Shown piece by piece: positions 8,576 through 17,001 of a stretch of 64,000 nt of DNA. The notes beneath the pieces are model-generated. The model was not told where the DNA came from. It saw only the letters and a list, made by a program, of their open reading frames with translations, and did not search any database. The translations under genes were made by a program, and so were the position numbers. The stretch covers positions 2,094,001 to 2,158,000 of the forward strand of contig NZ_LR743507.1 of assembly GCF_902712855.1 (NCBI RefSeq), given 5' to 3'. Source of the DNA: Variovorax paradoxus. GTDB lineage: Bacteria > Pseudomonadota > Gammaproteobacteria > Burkholderiales > Burkholderiaceae_C. How positions within the stretch are numbered: the stretch's first letter is position 1; every line of letters starts with the position of its first letter.

Positions 8576-8788
8576 TTGCTGCGCTGCATCTACGACGCCG
8601 TCCGCCGAGCCTGTCGGCCGCGCTGGCCCGGGTTTGCATGGAGGCGCGTCGCCGATGCGCTGCGAAAGAGCCATCGCCGCGCCGCGGCACGCCGCGAGCT
8701 GCGCTCGATCGACGAGCACACGCTGCGCGACATCGGCCTGTCGCACCGCGCGGCCGCCGAATGGCCCCGGCAGCGCGACGCGTGGTGA
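8576..8788 (+). CDS. DUF1127 small protein
   Basis: About 70 aa, very rich in Arg. The C-terminal RRELRSIDEHTLRDIGLSHR is the signature of DUF1127, a family of short basic proteins in proteobacteria, some of which bind RNA or act in phosphate and stress responses. The start is uncertain: TTG at 8576 gives a normal family length, and GTG at 8513 extends it over the antisense of the broken kinase gene. No clear ribosome binding site precedes either. Confidence 0.7.
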   Translation: MLRCIYDAVRRACRPRWPGFAWRRVADALRKSHRRAAARRELRSIDEHTLRDIGLSHRAAAEWPRQRDAW

Positions 8789-8873
8789 GGCACCGCGATG
8801 CGAAGGAGTCTTTTCATGGCACATCTCGCCCCGCGCGCGCCAAGGCGCGGAAAGGCACACGCGATCTGTGCTG

Positions 8874-9002
8874 ATGACCCTGGCCGTCGCCATCGCGGCC
8901 GCGGTGGGTGCGCTTGTCATCGTCGCGGTTCCGCAGCCGCTGGCCTCCGCGATGGCGGCGCCGCAGGCGGCTGCCGCCACCAGGCCGGGGAGCGGCCGAT
9001 GA
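8874..9002 (+). CDS. Possible small membrane peptide
   Basis: A 42-residue frame with one hydrophobic segment (MTLAVAIAAAVGALVIVAVP). Its stop overlaps the start of the next hydrolase gene as ATGA, which would suit translational coupling. There is no visible Shine-Dalgarno and the sequence matches no family I recognise, so this may be a chance frame. Confidence 0.25.
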   Translation: MTLAVAIAAAVGALVIVAVPQPLASAMAAPQAAAATRPGSGR

Positions 9003-9751
9003 CAGGCCTTGTCCCCCATGTGCGCGAAGCAGGCGCCGGTCCCGGCGTGGTGTGCCTGCATTCGAACGCGAGCACATCGTCGCAATGGCGCGCGCTGATG
9101 GCGCAGCTGTCGCCGGACTATTGCGTCTTCGCGCCCGATTCGCTGGGCGCCGGCCGCAGTCCGGCCTGGCGGAAGACCCCGGAAGACCGCACCCTGACGC
9201 TGGCCGACGAGGTGGCCCTGCTGGCGCCGGTGTTCGAGGCGGCCGGGGCGCCGTTCTCGCTGGTCGGCCATTCGTATGGCGCGACGGTGGCATTGATGGC
9301 CGCGCTGGCGTACCCGGGCCGGGTGCGCGCCATCGCGGTGTACGAGCCGACGCTGTTCGGCCTGCTCGATCAGGAAAGGCCGGGGCACGAGGCCGCGGAC
9401 GGCATCCGCCGGGCGGCGGCCGATGCGGCCCGCGCCATCGAGGCGAGCGACCCGTATGGTGCGGCCCTGCGCTTCATCGACTACTGGACGGAACCGGGCA
9501 GCTGGAACCGCATGCCCGCCGCGCGGCAGGCGCCGGTGGCGGCGTCGATGGTCAACATTGCCAACGGGTCGCGCGCGCTGTTCACGGAGCCGACGCGGCT
9601 CGAGGCCTTCGGCACGCTGGCGGTACCGGTGCTCTACATGGTGGGAGCGAAGTCGCCGGCCTCATCGCGCGGCGTGGCCAGGCTGTTGACGGCCACGCTG
9701 CCGGACGTCGGCGTGGTCGAGTTTGCCGGCCTGGGCCACATGGGGCCGTGA
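8999..9751 (+). CDS. Alpha/beta hydrolase, C-terminus cut by a frameshift
   Basis: 250 aa as read. Start ATG at 8999 follows GGGGAG with suitable spacing. The fold is clear: oxyanion region VCLHSNAS, nucleophile elbow GHSYGA and a C-terminal GLGHMGP holding the catalytic His. The frame ends abruptly at a TGA right after GHMGP. In the +1 frame the expected ending continues as VTHPEVVNGAVAEFL, a normal last helix for this family. One missing G near 9742-9749 explains the break. Restored, the gene would run to 9888 and overlap the convergent acyl-CoA dehydrogenase gene. Activity may survive, since the catalytic triad lies before the break. Confidence 0.8.
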   Translation: MTGLVPHVREAGAGPGVVCLHSNASTSSQWRALMAQLSPDYCVFAPDSLGAGRSPAWRKTPEDRTLTLADEVALLAPVFEAAGAPFSLVGHSYGATVALMAALAYPGRVRAIAVYEPTLFGLLDQERPGHEAADGIRRAAADAARAIEASDPYGAALRFIDYWTEPGSWNRMPAARQAPVAASMVNIANGSRALFTEPTRLEAFGTLAVPVLYMVGAKSPASSRGVARLLTATLPDVGVVEFAGLGHMGP

Positions 9752-9833
9752 CGCACCCGGAGGTGGTCAACGGCGCCGTGGCGGAATTCCTTTCCCGCCA
9801 CGTGGCCAGGGTGCCGGCCGGCTGCGCGGTCTC

Positions 9834-10949
9834 TCAGGCGAAGACGCCCGCGGTGTCCTGCATGCGCGCCGACACCTCGCCCAGGTGATGCAGCGTGTCG
9901 CCGAAGGTCAGCTCGAGCTGCGTGAGCTTGCGGAAGTAGTGGCTGCCGATGTACTCGTCGGTCACGCCGATGCCGCCATGCAGCTGCACCGAGTTCGCGG
10001 CCACATAGCGCATCGACGTGCCCAGCTGGTACTTGGCGCGTGCCAGCGCCTGGCGGCGTTCGTCGGCCGGGGCGTTGAGCTTGAGCGTGGCGTAGTAGCT
10101 CATGGAGCGTGCCAGTTCGAGCTGCATCTTCATGTCGGCGACGCGGTGGCGCAGCGCCTGGAAGCTGGAGATGACCACGCCGAACTGCTTGCGCTGGTTC
10201 ATGTAATCGATGGTCAGGGCCACGGTCTTGTCCATCACGCCGACTGCTTCGGCGCAGGTGGCGGCAATGCCCACATCCACCGCGTATTCCAGCGCGGCCA
10301 GGCCGTCGCCGGTGATGAGCGTGGCGTCGGCCTTGTCGAACACGACCTCGGCGGCGCGGCTGCCGTCCTGCGTGCCGTAGCCGCGTGCTTCCACGCCGCT
10401 GGCGCTGCGCTCGACCAGGAAGAGGGCGATCTTGCCGTCGACCTTGGCGGGAACGATGAAGGCATCGGCTTCGTCGCCCACCGGCACCACGCTCTTGGCA
10501 CCGGTCAGCGAATAGCCGCTGGCCGACTTCACGGCCGTGGCTTCGCACACGTCCAGGCGGTAGCGCGCCTTGCGTTCCTGGTAGGCCAGCACCACGATGG
10601 CCTGTCCGCCTGCGATGCGGGGCAGCCAGGCTTCCTTGGTCTCGGCGGTTGCGTAGCCGCTGAGCACCGCGCCGGCGATCAGCGTCTGCGCGAAGGGCTC
10701 GAGCACGATGCCGCGGCCCAGTTCTTCCATGACGACCATGCCGGCCACCGGGCCCATGCCCAGGCCGCCGTCGTCCTCCGCGATGTACAGGCCGCCCAGG
10801 CCGAGCTCGGCCAGTTCGTCCCAGGCCTCGCGCGAGAAGCCGCCCTTGGCCTCGATGCCGCGGCGGCGCTCGAAGTCATAGCCCTTGTCGACCCACTTGC
10901 GAACGGCGTCGCGCAGCTGTTGCTGGTCGTCGGTGAAATTGAAGTCCAT
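9834..10949 (-). CDS. Acyl-CoA dehydrogenase (pimeloyl-CoA dehydrogenase small-subunit type)
   Basis: 371 aa FAD-dependent acyl-CoA dehydrogenase. It has the N-terminal helical domain (DFNFTDDQQQLRDAVRKWV), a beta domain and the C-terminal helices with QLHGGIGVTDE. It resembles the PimD subunit of pimeloyl-CoA dehydrogenases, shorter and more diverged than its neighbour. It follows the larger dehydrogenase gene with a 94-base spacer that contains a GC hairpin, so the two are probably co-transcribed and form a heteromer acting on a dicarboxyl- or long-chain acyl-CoA. Confidence 0.88.
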   Translation of the reverse strand: MDFNFTDDQQQLRDAVRKWVDKGYDFERRRGIEAKGGFSREAWDELAELGLGGLYIAEDDGGLGMGPVAGMVVMEELGRGIVLEPFAQTLIAGAVLSGYATAETKEAWLPRIAGGQAIVVLAYQERKARYRLDVCEATAVKSASGYSLTGAKSVVPVGDEADAFIVPAKVDGKIALFLVERSASGVEARGYGTQDGSRAAEVVFDKADATLITGDGLAALEYAVDVGIAATCAEAVGVMDKTVALTIDYMNQRKQFGVVISSFQALRHRVADMKMQLELARSMSYYATLKLNAPADERRQALARAKYQLGTSMRYVAANSVQLHGGIGVTDEYIGSHYFRKLTQLELTFGDTLHHLGEVSARMQDTAGVFA

Positions 10950-10977
10950 TTTTCGTTCCTAGCGAAGCTCTTGCTGG

Positions 10978-11010
10978 AGCCCCCTCGTGGAGGGGGTGTG
11001 GGGGAGCAGT
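10978..11010 (-). repeat. GC-rich hairpin between the paired acyl-CoA dehydrogenase genes
   Basis: CCCCCT (10980-10985) and AGGGGG (10991-10996) form a six-pair stem with a CGTGG loop, flanked by further G-runs. There is no T-run on either strand, so it is unlikely to be a full intrinsic terminator. It may lower read-through from the large- to the small-subunit gene. It resembles the central hairpin of the four-copy element described in the findings. Confidence 0.5.
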
Positions 11011-11043
11011 CCTGTCGCGCCACGCGCGGACCGTTCTGCGGCG

Positions 11044-12225
11044 TCAGCCGAGAACGGTCTGCGCGACGATATTGCGTTGCACCTCGTTCGAACCGCCGTA
11101 GATGGTGGTCTTGCGCATGTTGAAGAAGGTGGATGTGAGCGGCGCGAGCGCCGGGTTGCCTCCCGGGAAGTTGCCCTGCCAGCCGGCTTCCATCGCCTCG
11201 CGGATCAGCGGCAGCGAGTAGGCGCCGCCGGCCAGCATCATCAGTTCGGCGTAGCGCTGCTGGATCTCGCTGCCGCGGATCTTCAGCAGGCCCGCCACGT
11301 CGAGCGAGTTCTTGCCGGAAGTGGCGGCCGACAGCACGCGCAGCACCATCATCTCGAGCGCGACGATGTCGACTTCGAGCTTGGCGATCTCGTCGCGGAA
11401 GCGCTGGTCGTCGTACACGCCTTCGGCCTTGGCGATGCGCTTCAGGCGCTCGAGCTCGCGCTTGGCGCGGTTCACGTCGGCGATGTTGGTGCGCTCGTGC
11501 GAGAGCAGGTGCTTGGCGTAGGTCCAGCCCTTGTTCTCTTCGCCGATCAGGTTCTCGGCGGGCACTTCGACGTTGTCGAAGAACACTTCGTTCACTTCAT
11601 GGCCGCCGTCGAGCAGCTTGATGGGGCGCACGGTGACGCCCGGCGACTTCATGTCGAGCAGCAGGAAGCTGATGCCGGTCTGCGGCTTGCCTTCGTTGCT
11701 GGTGCGCACGAGGTTGAACATCCAGTCGCCGTACTGGCCGAGCGTGGTCCAGGTCTTCTGGCCGTTGACGATGTACTTGTCGCCCTTGCGCTCGGCCTTC
11801 GTCTTCACGGACGCGAGGTCGGAGCCCGAGCCCGGCTCGCTGTAGCCCTGGCTCCACCACACCTCGCCGCTGGCGATGCCGGGCAGAAAGCGCTTCTGCT
11901 GCTCGGCGTTGCCGAAGGCCATGATCACCGGGGCGACCATCACCGGGCCGAAGGGAATGATGCGCGGCGCGCCGGCCAGCGCGGTCTCTTCCTCGAACAG
12001 GTGGCGCTGCACCGCGGTCCAGCCCGGGCCGCCGAATTCCTTGGGCCAGCCGTAGCCCAGCCAGCCCTTCTTGCCGAGGATCCTGGCCCAGCCCTGCATA
12101 TCGTCGCGCGTCAGCTCGAGCGCGTTGTGCACCTTGTGCGAAATCTCCTTCGGGAGGTTCTCTTTGACCCAGGCGCGAACTTCTTCGCGGAACTTCTGTT
12201 CTTCGGGTGTGAAGCTCAAATCCAT
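11044..12225 (-). CDS. Acyl-CoA dehydrogenase (pimeloyl-CoA dehydrogenase large-subunit type)
   Basis: 393 aa. Typical acyl-CoA dehydrogenase architecture: FAD/substrate loop WWSQGYSEPGSGSDLA in the middle domain and NGQKTWTT. The C-terminal domain carries an Arg-containing FAD contact (SHERTNIADVNRAKREL) and ends with the TIYGGSNEVQRNI tail. The YSEPGSGSDLA segment and overall length fit PimC-type dehydrogenases. First gene of a two-gene unit with the small subunit. Divergent from purN, with a 152-base shared promoter region. Confidence 0.9.
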   Translation of the reverse strand: MDLSFTPEEQKFREEVRAWVKENLPKEISHKVHNALELTRDDMQGWARILGKKGWLGYGWPKEFGGPGWTAVQRHLFEEETALAGAPRIIPFGPVMVAPVIMAFGNAEQQKRFLPGIASGEVWWSQGYSEPGSGSDLASVKTKAERKGDKYIVNGQKTWTTLGQYGDWMFNLVRTSNEGKPQTGISFLLLDMKSPGVTVRPIKLLDGGHEVNEVFFDNVEVPAENLIGEENKGWTYAKHLLSHERTNIADVNRAKRELERLKRIAKAEGVYDDQRFRDEIAKLEVDIVALEMMVLRVLSAATSGKNSLDVAGLLKIRGSEIQQRYAELMMLAGGAYSLPLIREAMEAGWQGNFPGGNPALAPLTSTFFNMRKTTIYGGSNEVQRNIVAQTVLG

Positions 12226-12377
12226 GCGTGCCTCGCTGTGTTGATCGGTCCCGCAGACGCGGGTGTGTCTCCGGAGCCGTGAGTTTTAGCACGGTCGTGC
12301 TGTAGAACGGTGTCCGCGCCGCGACATGGGCAGGGTACCCGGGACGCATGGGACGGGCACGGATAATCCCGCCTCCC

Positions 12378-12974
12378 ATGAAGAACATCGTGATCCTGAT
12401 CTCCGGCGGCGGCTCCAACATGGCCGCCATCGTGCGCGCGGCCGAGCGCGAGCGCTGGGCCGACCGTTACGGCGCGCGCATCGCCGCCGTGGTGAGCAAC
12501 AAGGCGGATGCGGGTGGCCTGGCGACTGCCTCGGCGCACGGCATCGCCACCGCGGTGATCCCGCACAAGGACTTCGCGAGCCGTGAGGCTTTCGATGCGG
12601 CGCTGGCGCAGGCGGTCGACGCCCATTCGCCCGCGCTCGTGGTGCTGGCCGGTTTCATGCGGATCCTGACGCCGGGCTTCGTCGAGCGCTATGCCGGGCG
12701 CCTCGTCAACATCCACCCCTCGCTGCTGCCCGCGTTTCCGGGGCTCGACACGCACAGGCGGGCGATCGAGGCGGGCTGCAAGGTGGCGGGCGTGACGGTC
12801 CACCAAGTGACGACCGAACTCGACCATGGGCCGATCCTGGCCCAGGCCGCGGTGCCGGTGATGCCCGACGACACAGCCGCCACGCTGGCCGGTCGGGTGC
12901 TTGCGCAGGAGCATCTGTTGTATCCGCGAGCCATTGCGGGATGGCTTGCAGATACATCGAGTCACAATGATTAA
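12378..12974 (+). CDS. purN: Phosphoribosylglycinamide formyltransferase
   Basis: 198 aa. It transfers a formyl group from 10-formyl-THF to GAR in purine synthesis. Start ATG at 12378 gives the canonical MKNIVILISGGGSN phosphate-binding loop. The catalytic Asn-His-Asp set is in place (NIHPSLLPAFPG and TTELDHGPI). Length is normal. It stands alone, transcribed away from the dehydrogenase pair, with the I78 gene 36 bases downstream. Confidence 0.96.
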   Translation: MKNIVILISGGGSNMAAIVRAAERERWADRYGARIAAVVSNKADAGGLATASAHGIATAVIPHKDFASREAFDAALAQAVDAHSPALVVLAGFMRILTPGFVERYAGRLVNIHPSLLPAFPGLDTHRRAIEAGCKVAGVTVHQVTTELDHGPILAQAAVPVMPDDTAATLAGRVLAQEHLLYPRAIAGWLADTSSHND

Positions 12975-13010
12975 ATTTGTTTATATTCGCGGCTTTTCGG
13001 GAGTCTTGAC

Positions 13011-13330
13011 GTGAAAACCCAATCGCTGCTGCTGGCCGCCGCTGGTGCTGTTGCCCTCTTGGCCGGCTGTGCCGCTCCGGCACCCGCGCCCGCCCCGACA
13101 CCCCCGCGCCGCCGCCGGAACCGGTCTACCAATGCAGCGCGGACGGCGCACGTTTTGCCGTGGGCCAGCCGCTCACGCCTCAGTTGGAAGCCGCTGCGCG
13201 CGTGCGCGCAGGCGCAGGCACGGTGCGGGTGCTGAAGCCCGGCGACGCGGCCACGATGGAACTCAACGGCGGACGCCTGAACCTCGACGTCGATGCCCGC
13301 AACCGCGTGACGGACGTCCGCTGCGGTTGA
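13011..13330 (+). pseudogene. Peptidase-inhibitor I78 family lipoprotein, frameshifted
   Basis: From GTG at 13011 the first frame gives a lipoprotein signal (MKTQSLLLAAAGAVALLAGC) followed by a Pro/Ala linker. It then runs out of register and ends at 13235. In another frame, from about 13106, the sequence reads as an I78 inhibitor domain: VYQCSADGARFAVGQPLTP, VRVLKPGDAATMEL, RLNLDVDARNRVTDVRCG, with stop at 13328-13330. Adding one C to the C5 run near 13100-13104 joins the two. I78 proteins are small periplasmic or lipid-anchored inhibitors of serine proteases. Confidence 0.75.
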
Positions 13331-13343
13331 GGTGAAGCGGGCC

Positions 13344-13370
13344 GGATTGCTATCGGCAAGATAGCAATCC
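13344..13370. terminator. Perfect inverted repeat between convergent genes
   Basis: GGATTGCTATC and GATAGCAATCC form an 11-bp perfect stem around a GGCAA loop, 13 bases after the I78 stop and 34 bases beyond the stop of the convergent DUF1653 gene. It lacks a T-run, so a bidirectional terminator or processing hairpin is the likeliest role. Confidence 0.5.
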
Positions 13371-13404
13371 AGCCAGGCACGGCGAGCGTGAACTGCCCGA
13401 CGGC

Positions 13405-13638
13405 CTAGATCGGCGTGAATCTCCTGCGGAGCTGTCCGTCGATCTCGATGGTTTCTTCGAACATGGCGGCCGGGCGAACCCAGAGTCCGTGGCCGCCGTA
13501 CAGGGCGCGGTACAGCGTCATCGGCTCCAGCGTCTCGCTGTGGCGCACGGTGCCGAGCACCTCGTATTCGCCGCCCTTGTAGTGACGGTAGCGGCCGAGG
13601 GGCGTTTCGATCAGGGGCGGAAGGTCTTCGTCGTTCAA
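13405..13638 (-). CDS. DUF1653 family protein
   Basis: 77 aa. It matches DUF1653 throughout: GRYRHYKGGEYEV, VRHSETLEPMTLYRALYG, GLWVRPAAMF and a final RRRFTPI. The family is a small cytoplasmic fold of unknown function, often single-domain as here. Start ATG at 13638 is the only reasonable choice. The M48 protease gene begins 53 bases away on the other strand, so the two share a promoter region. Confidence 0.9.
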   Translation of the reverse strand: MNDEDLPPLIETPLGRYRHYKGGEYEVLGTVRHSETLEPMTLYRALYGGHGLWVRPAAMFEETIEIDGQLRRRFTPI

Positions 13639-13691
13639 CGGGGGCTTCTTTCAGAAAGGCAGTCGGGTTTGCCCGATGTGACGGGATTCGG

Positions 13692-15545
13692 ATGGATCGC
13701 GCTGATTTTGTTCACCTGGTTCGACTGAGCGAGCATGCCAGTGCGGACGACAGTGCGCGCTACCGACGCAGCGTGGCGGCCTTTGCTGCGCTCGGTTACC
13801 TGTGGGTGCTGGGCTGCCTCGCGCTCGCGGTAGGCCTCATTGTCTGGGTGCTGTCCTCGATCAGGGAAGAGCGTTTCAGTTTCACCCGCGGCTGGCTGCT
13901 GCTGTTCGCGGGCGGCCTTCTCTGGGCCACGCTGCGGGCGCTGTGGGTTCGCTTCGACGAGCCCGATGGGGTGGAGCTGCAGCGCGACGATGCGCCTGCG
14001 CTTTTCGAGGCACTGGACCGCATCCGCAGCAAGATCAAGGGGCCGCCGGTCCACCATGTCTACCTCGACGACGAATTCAACGCGAGCATCCGGCAGGTGC
14101 CGCGCTTCGGGCTGTTCGGCGGCGCGATCAACTCGCTGAGCATCGGCCTGCCGCTGTTGATGATGCTCGACCGGCGGCGGCTGCTGTCGGTGCTGGCGCA
14201 CGAGTACGGCCACCTGCGCGGCAACCACGGCAGGCTGAGTGCCTGGATCTACCGCACCCGGCTGTCGTGGCTCAAGCTGGATGCCAACCTGCAGCGCAAC
14301 GAGGGCGTGATGGCGCTGTTCTCGCAGGCCTTCTTCCGCTGGTACTTTCCGCGCTTCGCCGCCAAGACCTTCGCGCTCGCCCGCCAGGACGAATACGAGG
14401 CCGACCGCATTTCCGGCCGGCTGCTGGGCACTTCGGTGGCCGCCGCTGCACTGACCGAGATCGCCATCAAGGGCAGCTGGTACGCCAACGAGTTCTGGCC
14501 CTCGCACTGGGCCCGCGCCGAGCACGAACCGCAGCCGCCCGGCCCCTTCGCCGCCCTGCGCAAGCGGGTCCGGACGCCGCCCGACGAGCACTTCGCACGC
14601 CAGGCGCTGCGCGAGGCGATGCGCCGCGTCAGCGACCTGGAGGACACCCACCCGGTGCTGCGCGATCGGCTCGAGGCGCTCGACCAGAAGGCCGCGCTGC
14701 CCGAATGGTCGCAGCGCTCGGCGCTCGAGTTGCTGGCCGACCGGAAGAAGTGGATCGAGTATTTCGACGTCCGCTGGCGCCGCGCGCACGCAGCCGACTG
14801 GAAGCAGCACCATGCGCACCGCTCGCGAATTCGCGAGCGCATCGCCGTTCTGGCTGCGCGCGGCGAGCACAACACACCCGACGAGATGGTCGAATGGGCC
14901 GACTCGGAGCGGCGGCTCGATCCGGCGGCGCCGGTGCGCGATCGCTACGAGATCGCGCTGCAGATCGCACCGGAGCATCCGGGTGCGCTGCGGGGCCTGG
15001 CGCAGATGCTGCCTTCGGGCGACCGTGCCGCGCGGCTTGGTGTGCTGGAGCGCCTGCACGCCTCAGGTGCGGCCAGCCGCTGGTGGGCGGCCCGCAGCGC
15101 GGTGGCTTCGCTCGAGGACCCCGATGCGGGGCCGCACGACGAAGAGGGCCTCAAGCTGTGGCGCGGCCGCCTCAAGGACGCCGAGGAGGCCGAAACGCGC
15201 GCCTGGGAGGAAATCACCGGCACGCCGTTCTTCAGCCAGATCTCGCGCCACGACCTCAATGACTACGAACTGGGCGAACTGCGGGCCGACCTCGTGCGCT
15301 GCCTGCCGGCGTCTCGCGCCTGGCTGGTACGCAAGAACCTGCGCGAATTCCCGTGGCGCCGTGCCTATATCGTGTTCGTCGATTTCCCGGGGCTCGACGA
15401 CGACGACCGCTGGCAGATGTGCCGCCAACTGGAACAGACGCTGACCCTGCCGGGGGCTGCGCTGGTGCTGTGGGCGGGGCATTCGCCCACCGTGGAGGAC
15501 GTCGAGCGGCAGGCCTTCGGCGAGGTCTGGACGCGCGCCGTCTAG
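13692..15545 (+). CDS. M48-family zinc metallopeptidase with long C-terminal extension
   Basis: 617 aa. Two hydrophobic segments lie at about residues 30-55 and 67-83. The metallopeptidase motif is HEYGH at 170-174, with the third zinc ligand in EYEAD at about 234-238. This is the HtpX/Oma1-type M48 layout. Residues beyond about 300 form a large, mostly helical, acidic and basic region unlike the HtpX core, with tetratricopeptide-like spacing (ALQIAPEHPGALRGLAQ). The family typically acts in membrane-protein quality control. The extension may bind substrates or partners. Confidence 0.88.
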   Translation: MDRADFVHLVRLSEHASADDSARYRRSVAAFAALGYLWVLGCLALAVGLIVWVLSSIREERFSFTRGWLLLFAGGLLWATLRALWVRFDEPDGVELQRDDAPALFEALDRIRSKIKGPPVHHVYLDDEFNASIRQVPRFGLFGGAINSLSIGLPLLMMLDRRRLLSVLAHEYGHLRGNHGRLSAWIYRTRLSWLKLDANLQRNEGVMALFSQAFFRWYFPRFAAKTFALARQDEYEADRISGRLLGTSVAAAALTEIAIKGSWYANEFWPSHWARAEHEPQPPGPFAALRKRVRTPPDEHFARQALREAMRRVSDLEDTHPVLRDRLEALDQKAALPEWSQRSALELLADRKKWIEYFDVRWRRAHAADWKQHHAHRSRIRERIAVLAARGEHNTPDEMVEWADSERRLDPAAPVRDRYEIALQIAPEHPGALRGLAQMLPSGDRAARLGVLERLHASGAASRWWAARSAVASLEDPDAGPHDEEGLKLWRGRLKDAEEAETRAWEEITGTPFFSQISRHDLNDYELGELRADLVRCLPASRAWLVRKNLREFPWRRAYIVFVDFPGLDDDDRWQMCRQLEQTLTLPGAALVLWAGHSPTVEDVERQAFGEVWTRAV

Positions 15546-15597
15546 GCATTCAGCTTGTAGCGGCCGGGCGGCACGGCTTGGCTGAGACAATCGGGGC

Positions 15598-16869
15598 ATG
15601 CACCCCAAAGCCCTGTTGGAGGCCACCGCCGATCTGGTCGGCCTTGTCCTGAAATTCGATCACCCGGCCGACCAGGTCGTTTCGCGATTTTTCCGCGACC
15701 ACCGCGAGTTCGGCCCGCGCGAGCGCGCGACGCTCGCCGAAACCGTCTACACCGTGCTTCGCAAGAAGCTGCTGTTCGACCATCTCTCACCGTCGGGCAC
15801 CGGCTCGAAGGAGCGTCGGATGGCGATCCTGGGCTTTCACGGCCCGCGCGACTTCCTGAAGAGCGCGCTCAACGACACCGAGAAGCGGTGGCTCGACAAC
15901 TGCGATGCAGTCAAGCCCGACGACCTGCTCGAGCGCCATCGCCACAACCTGCCCGAATGGCTCGTCGCGCCGCTCAAGGCGCAGCTGGGCGACGGCTTCT
16001 GGCCACTGGTCGAAAGCCTGCAGCAGCCGGCGCCGCTCGACTTGCGCGTCAACGCGCTCCATGACAAACGCGCGGACGTGAAGGCGGAGCTTGCGAAGGC
16101 TGCTATCAAATCCGAAGCGACTCCGTTCTCGCCGTGGGGTTTGCGCATCAATGGCAAGCCCGCGCTGACCAAGCTCGACGCTTTCGCGCGTGGGGCCATC
16201 GAAGTACAGGACGAAGGCTCGCAATTGCTGGCGCTGCTGCTGGACGCCAAGCGTGGCGAGATGGTGGTCGATTTCTGCGCCGGCGCAGGCGGCAAGACGC
16301 TGGCGATCGGCGCGACCATGCGCAACACGGGGCGGCTGTACGCCTTCGACACCTCGGCTCACCGGCTGGACGCGCTCAAGCCCCGCCTGGCGCGCAGCAA
16401 GCTGTCGAACGTGCATCCAGCCGCGATCGCGCACGAGCGCGACGACCGGATCAAGCGCCTGGCGGGCAAGATCGACCGCGTGCTGGTCGACGCACCGTGC
16501 TCGGGCCTCGGGACGCTTCGGCGCAATCCGGACCTGAAATGGCGCCAATCGGCCAAATCGGTCGAGGAATTGACGGTCAAGCAGGCGGCCATCCTGCAAA
16601 GCGCGGCGCGGCTCGTGAAGTCGGGCGGGCGTCTGGTTTACGCCACGTGCAGCGTGTTGCCAGAGGAAAACGAAGCCATCGCAGAGGCTTTCGGAGCCGC
16701 CAACCCCGACTTCGAGCCCTTAGATGCAGCGGAACTGCTGCAAGGGCTGAAAGTGGAGGGTTTCGAGGCCCTGTGCGCCGGGGGAGAGGGCGGCAGGCGC
16801 TATCTTCGGCTGTGGCCGCACCTGCACGCGACCGACGGCTTCTTTGCTGCGGTGTGGAACCGCAAATAG
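15598..16869 (+). CDS. rsmB: RsmB/NOP-family SAM-dependent RNA (cytosine-5) methyltransferase
   Basis: 423 aa. An N-terminal NusB-like helical region (residues 1-130) is followed by the Rossmann methyltransferase domain. Visible motifs: SAM loop DFCAGAGGKTL, motif IV DAPCSGLGTLRRNPDLKW and motif VI YATCSVLPEEN with the catalytic Cys. The family makes m5C in rRNA; RsmB modifies C967 of 16S rRNA in E. coli. The assignment to RsmB itself rather than a paralogue is probable, not certain. Monocistronic. Confidence 0.88.
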   Translation: MHPKALLEATADLVGLVLKFDHPADQVVSRFFRDHREFGPRERATLAETVYTVLRKKLLFDHLSPSGTGSKERRMAILGFHGPRDFLKSALNDTEKRWLDNCDAVKPDDLLERHRHNLPEWLVAPLKAQLGDGFWPLVESLQQPAPLDLRVNALHDKRADVKAELAKAAIKSEATPFSPWGLRINGKPALTKLDAFARGAIEVQDEGSQLLALLLDAKRGEMVVDFCAGAGGKTLAIGATMRNTGRLYAFDTSAHRLDALKPRLARSKLSNVHPAAIAHERDDRIKRLAGKIDRVLVDAPCSGLGTLRRNPDLKWRQSAKSVEELTVKQAAILQSAARLVKSGGRLVYATCSVLPEENEAIAEAFGAANPDFEPLDAAELLQGLKVEGFEALCAGGEGGRRYLRLWPHLHATDGFFAAVWNRK

Positions 16870-17001
16870 GCGCGGTACTCCAAACTAGGGTTAATCTGCG
16901 CTTTTCTTGAAGGTTTAAGGGGCCTGAATTAGGCCCACCCATTTAAAATCGCCGGTTACCTGAAGGCCGCACCTTCGTGTGGCCATGGAGTACCTGACTC
17001 A

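Noticed and set aside
8817..8980. Frame beginning MAHLAPRAPRRG after a good AAGGAG
   Set aside because: The translation turns into Arg/Gly/Ala low complexity and runs in frame into the hydrolase start; no family resemblance. The hydrolase has its own Shine-Dalgarno at 8987-8992.
12288..12301. AGCACG-GT-CGTGCT inverted repeat between purN and the acyl-CoA dehydrogenase gene
   Set aside because: Six-base arms are common by chance in GC-rich DNA, and no regulator for the pair is known.
16105..16116. GCTATCAAA inside the RsmB-type gene and TTTGATAGC before ribF as a repeat family
   Set aside because: Nine-base matches at two places are too few to support a repeat within this window.
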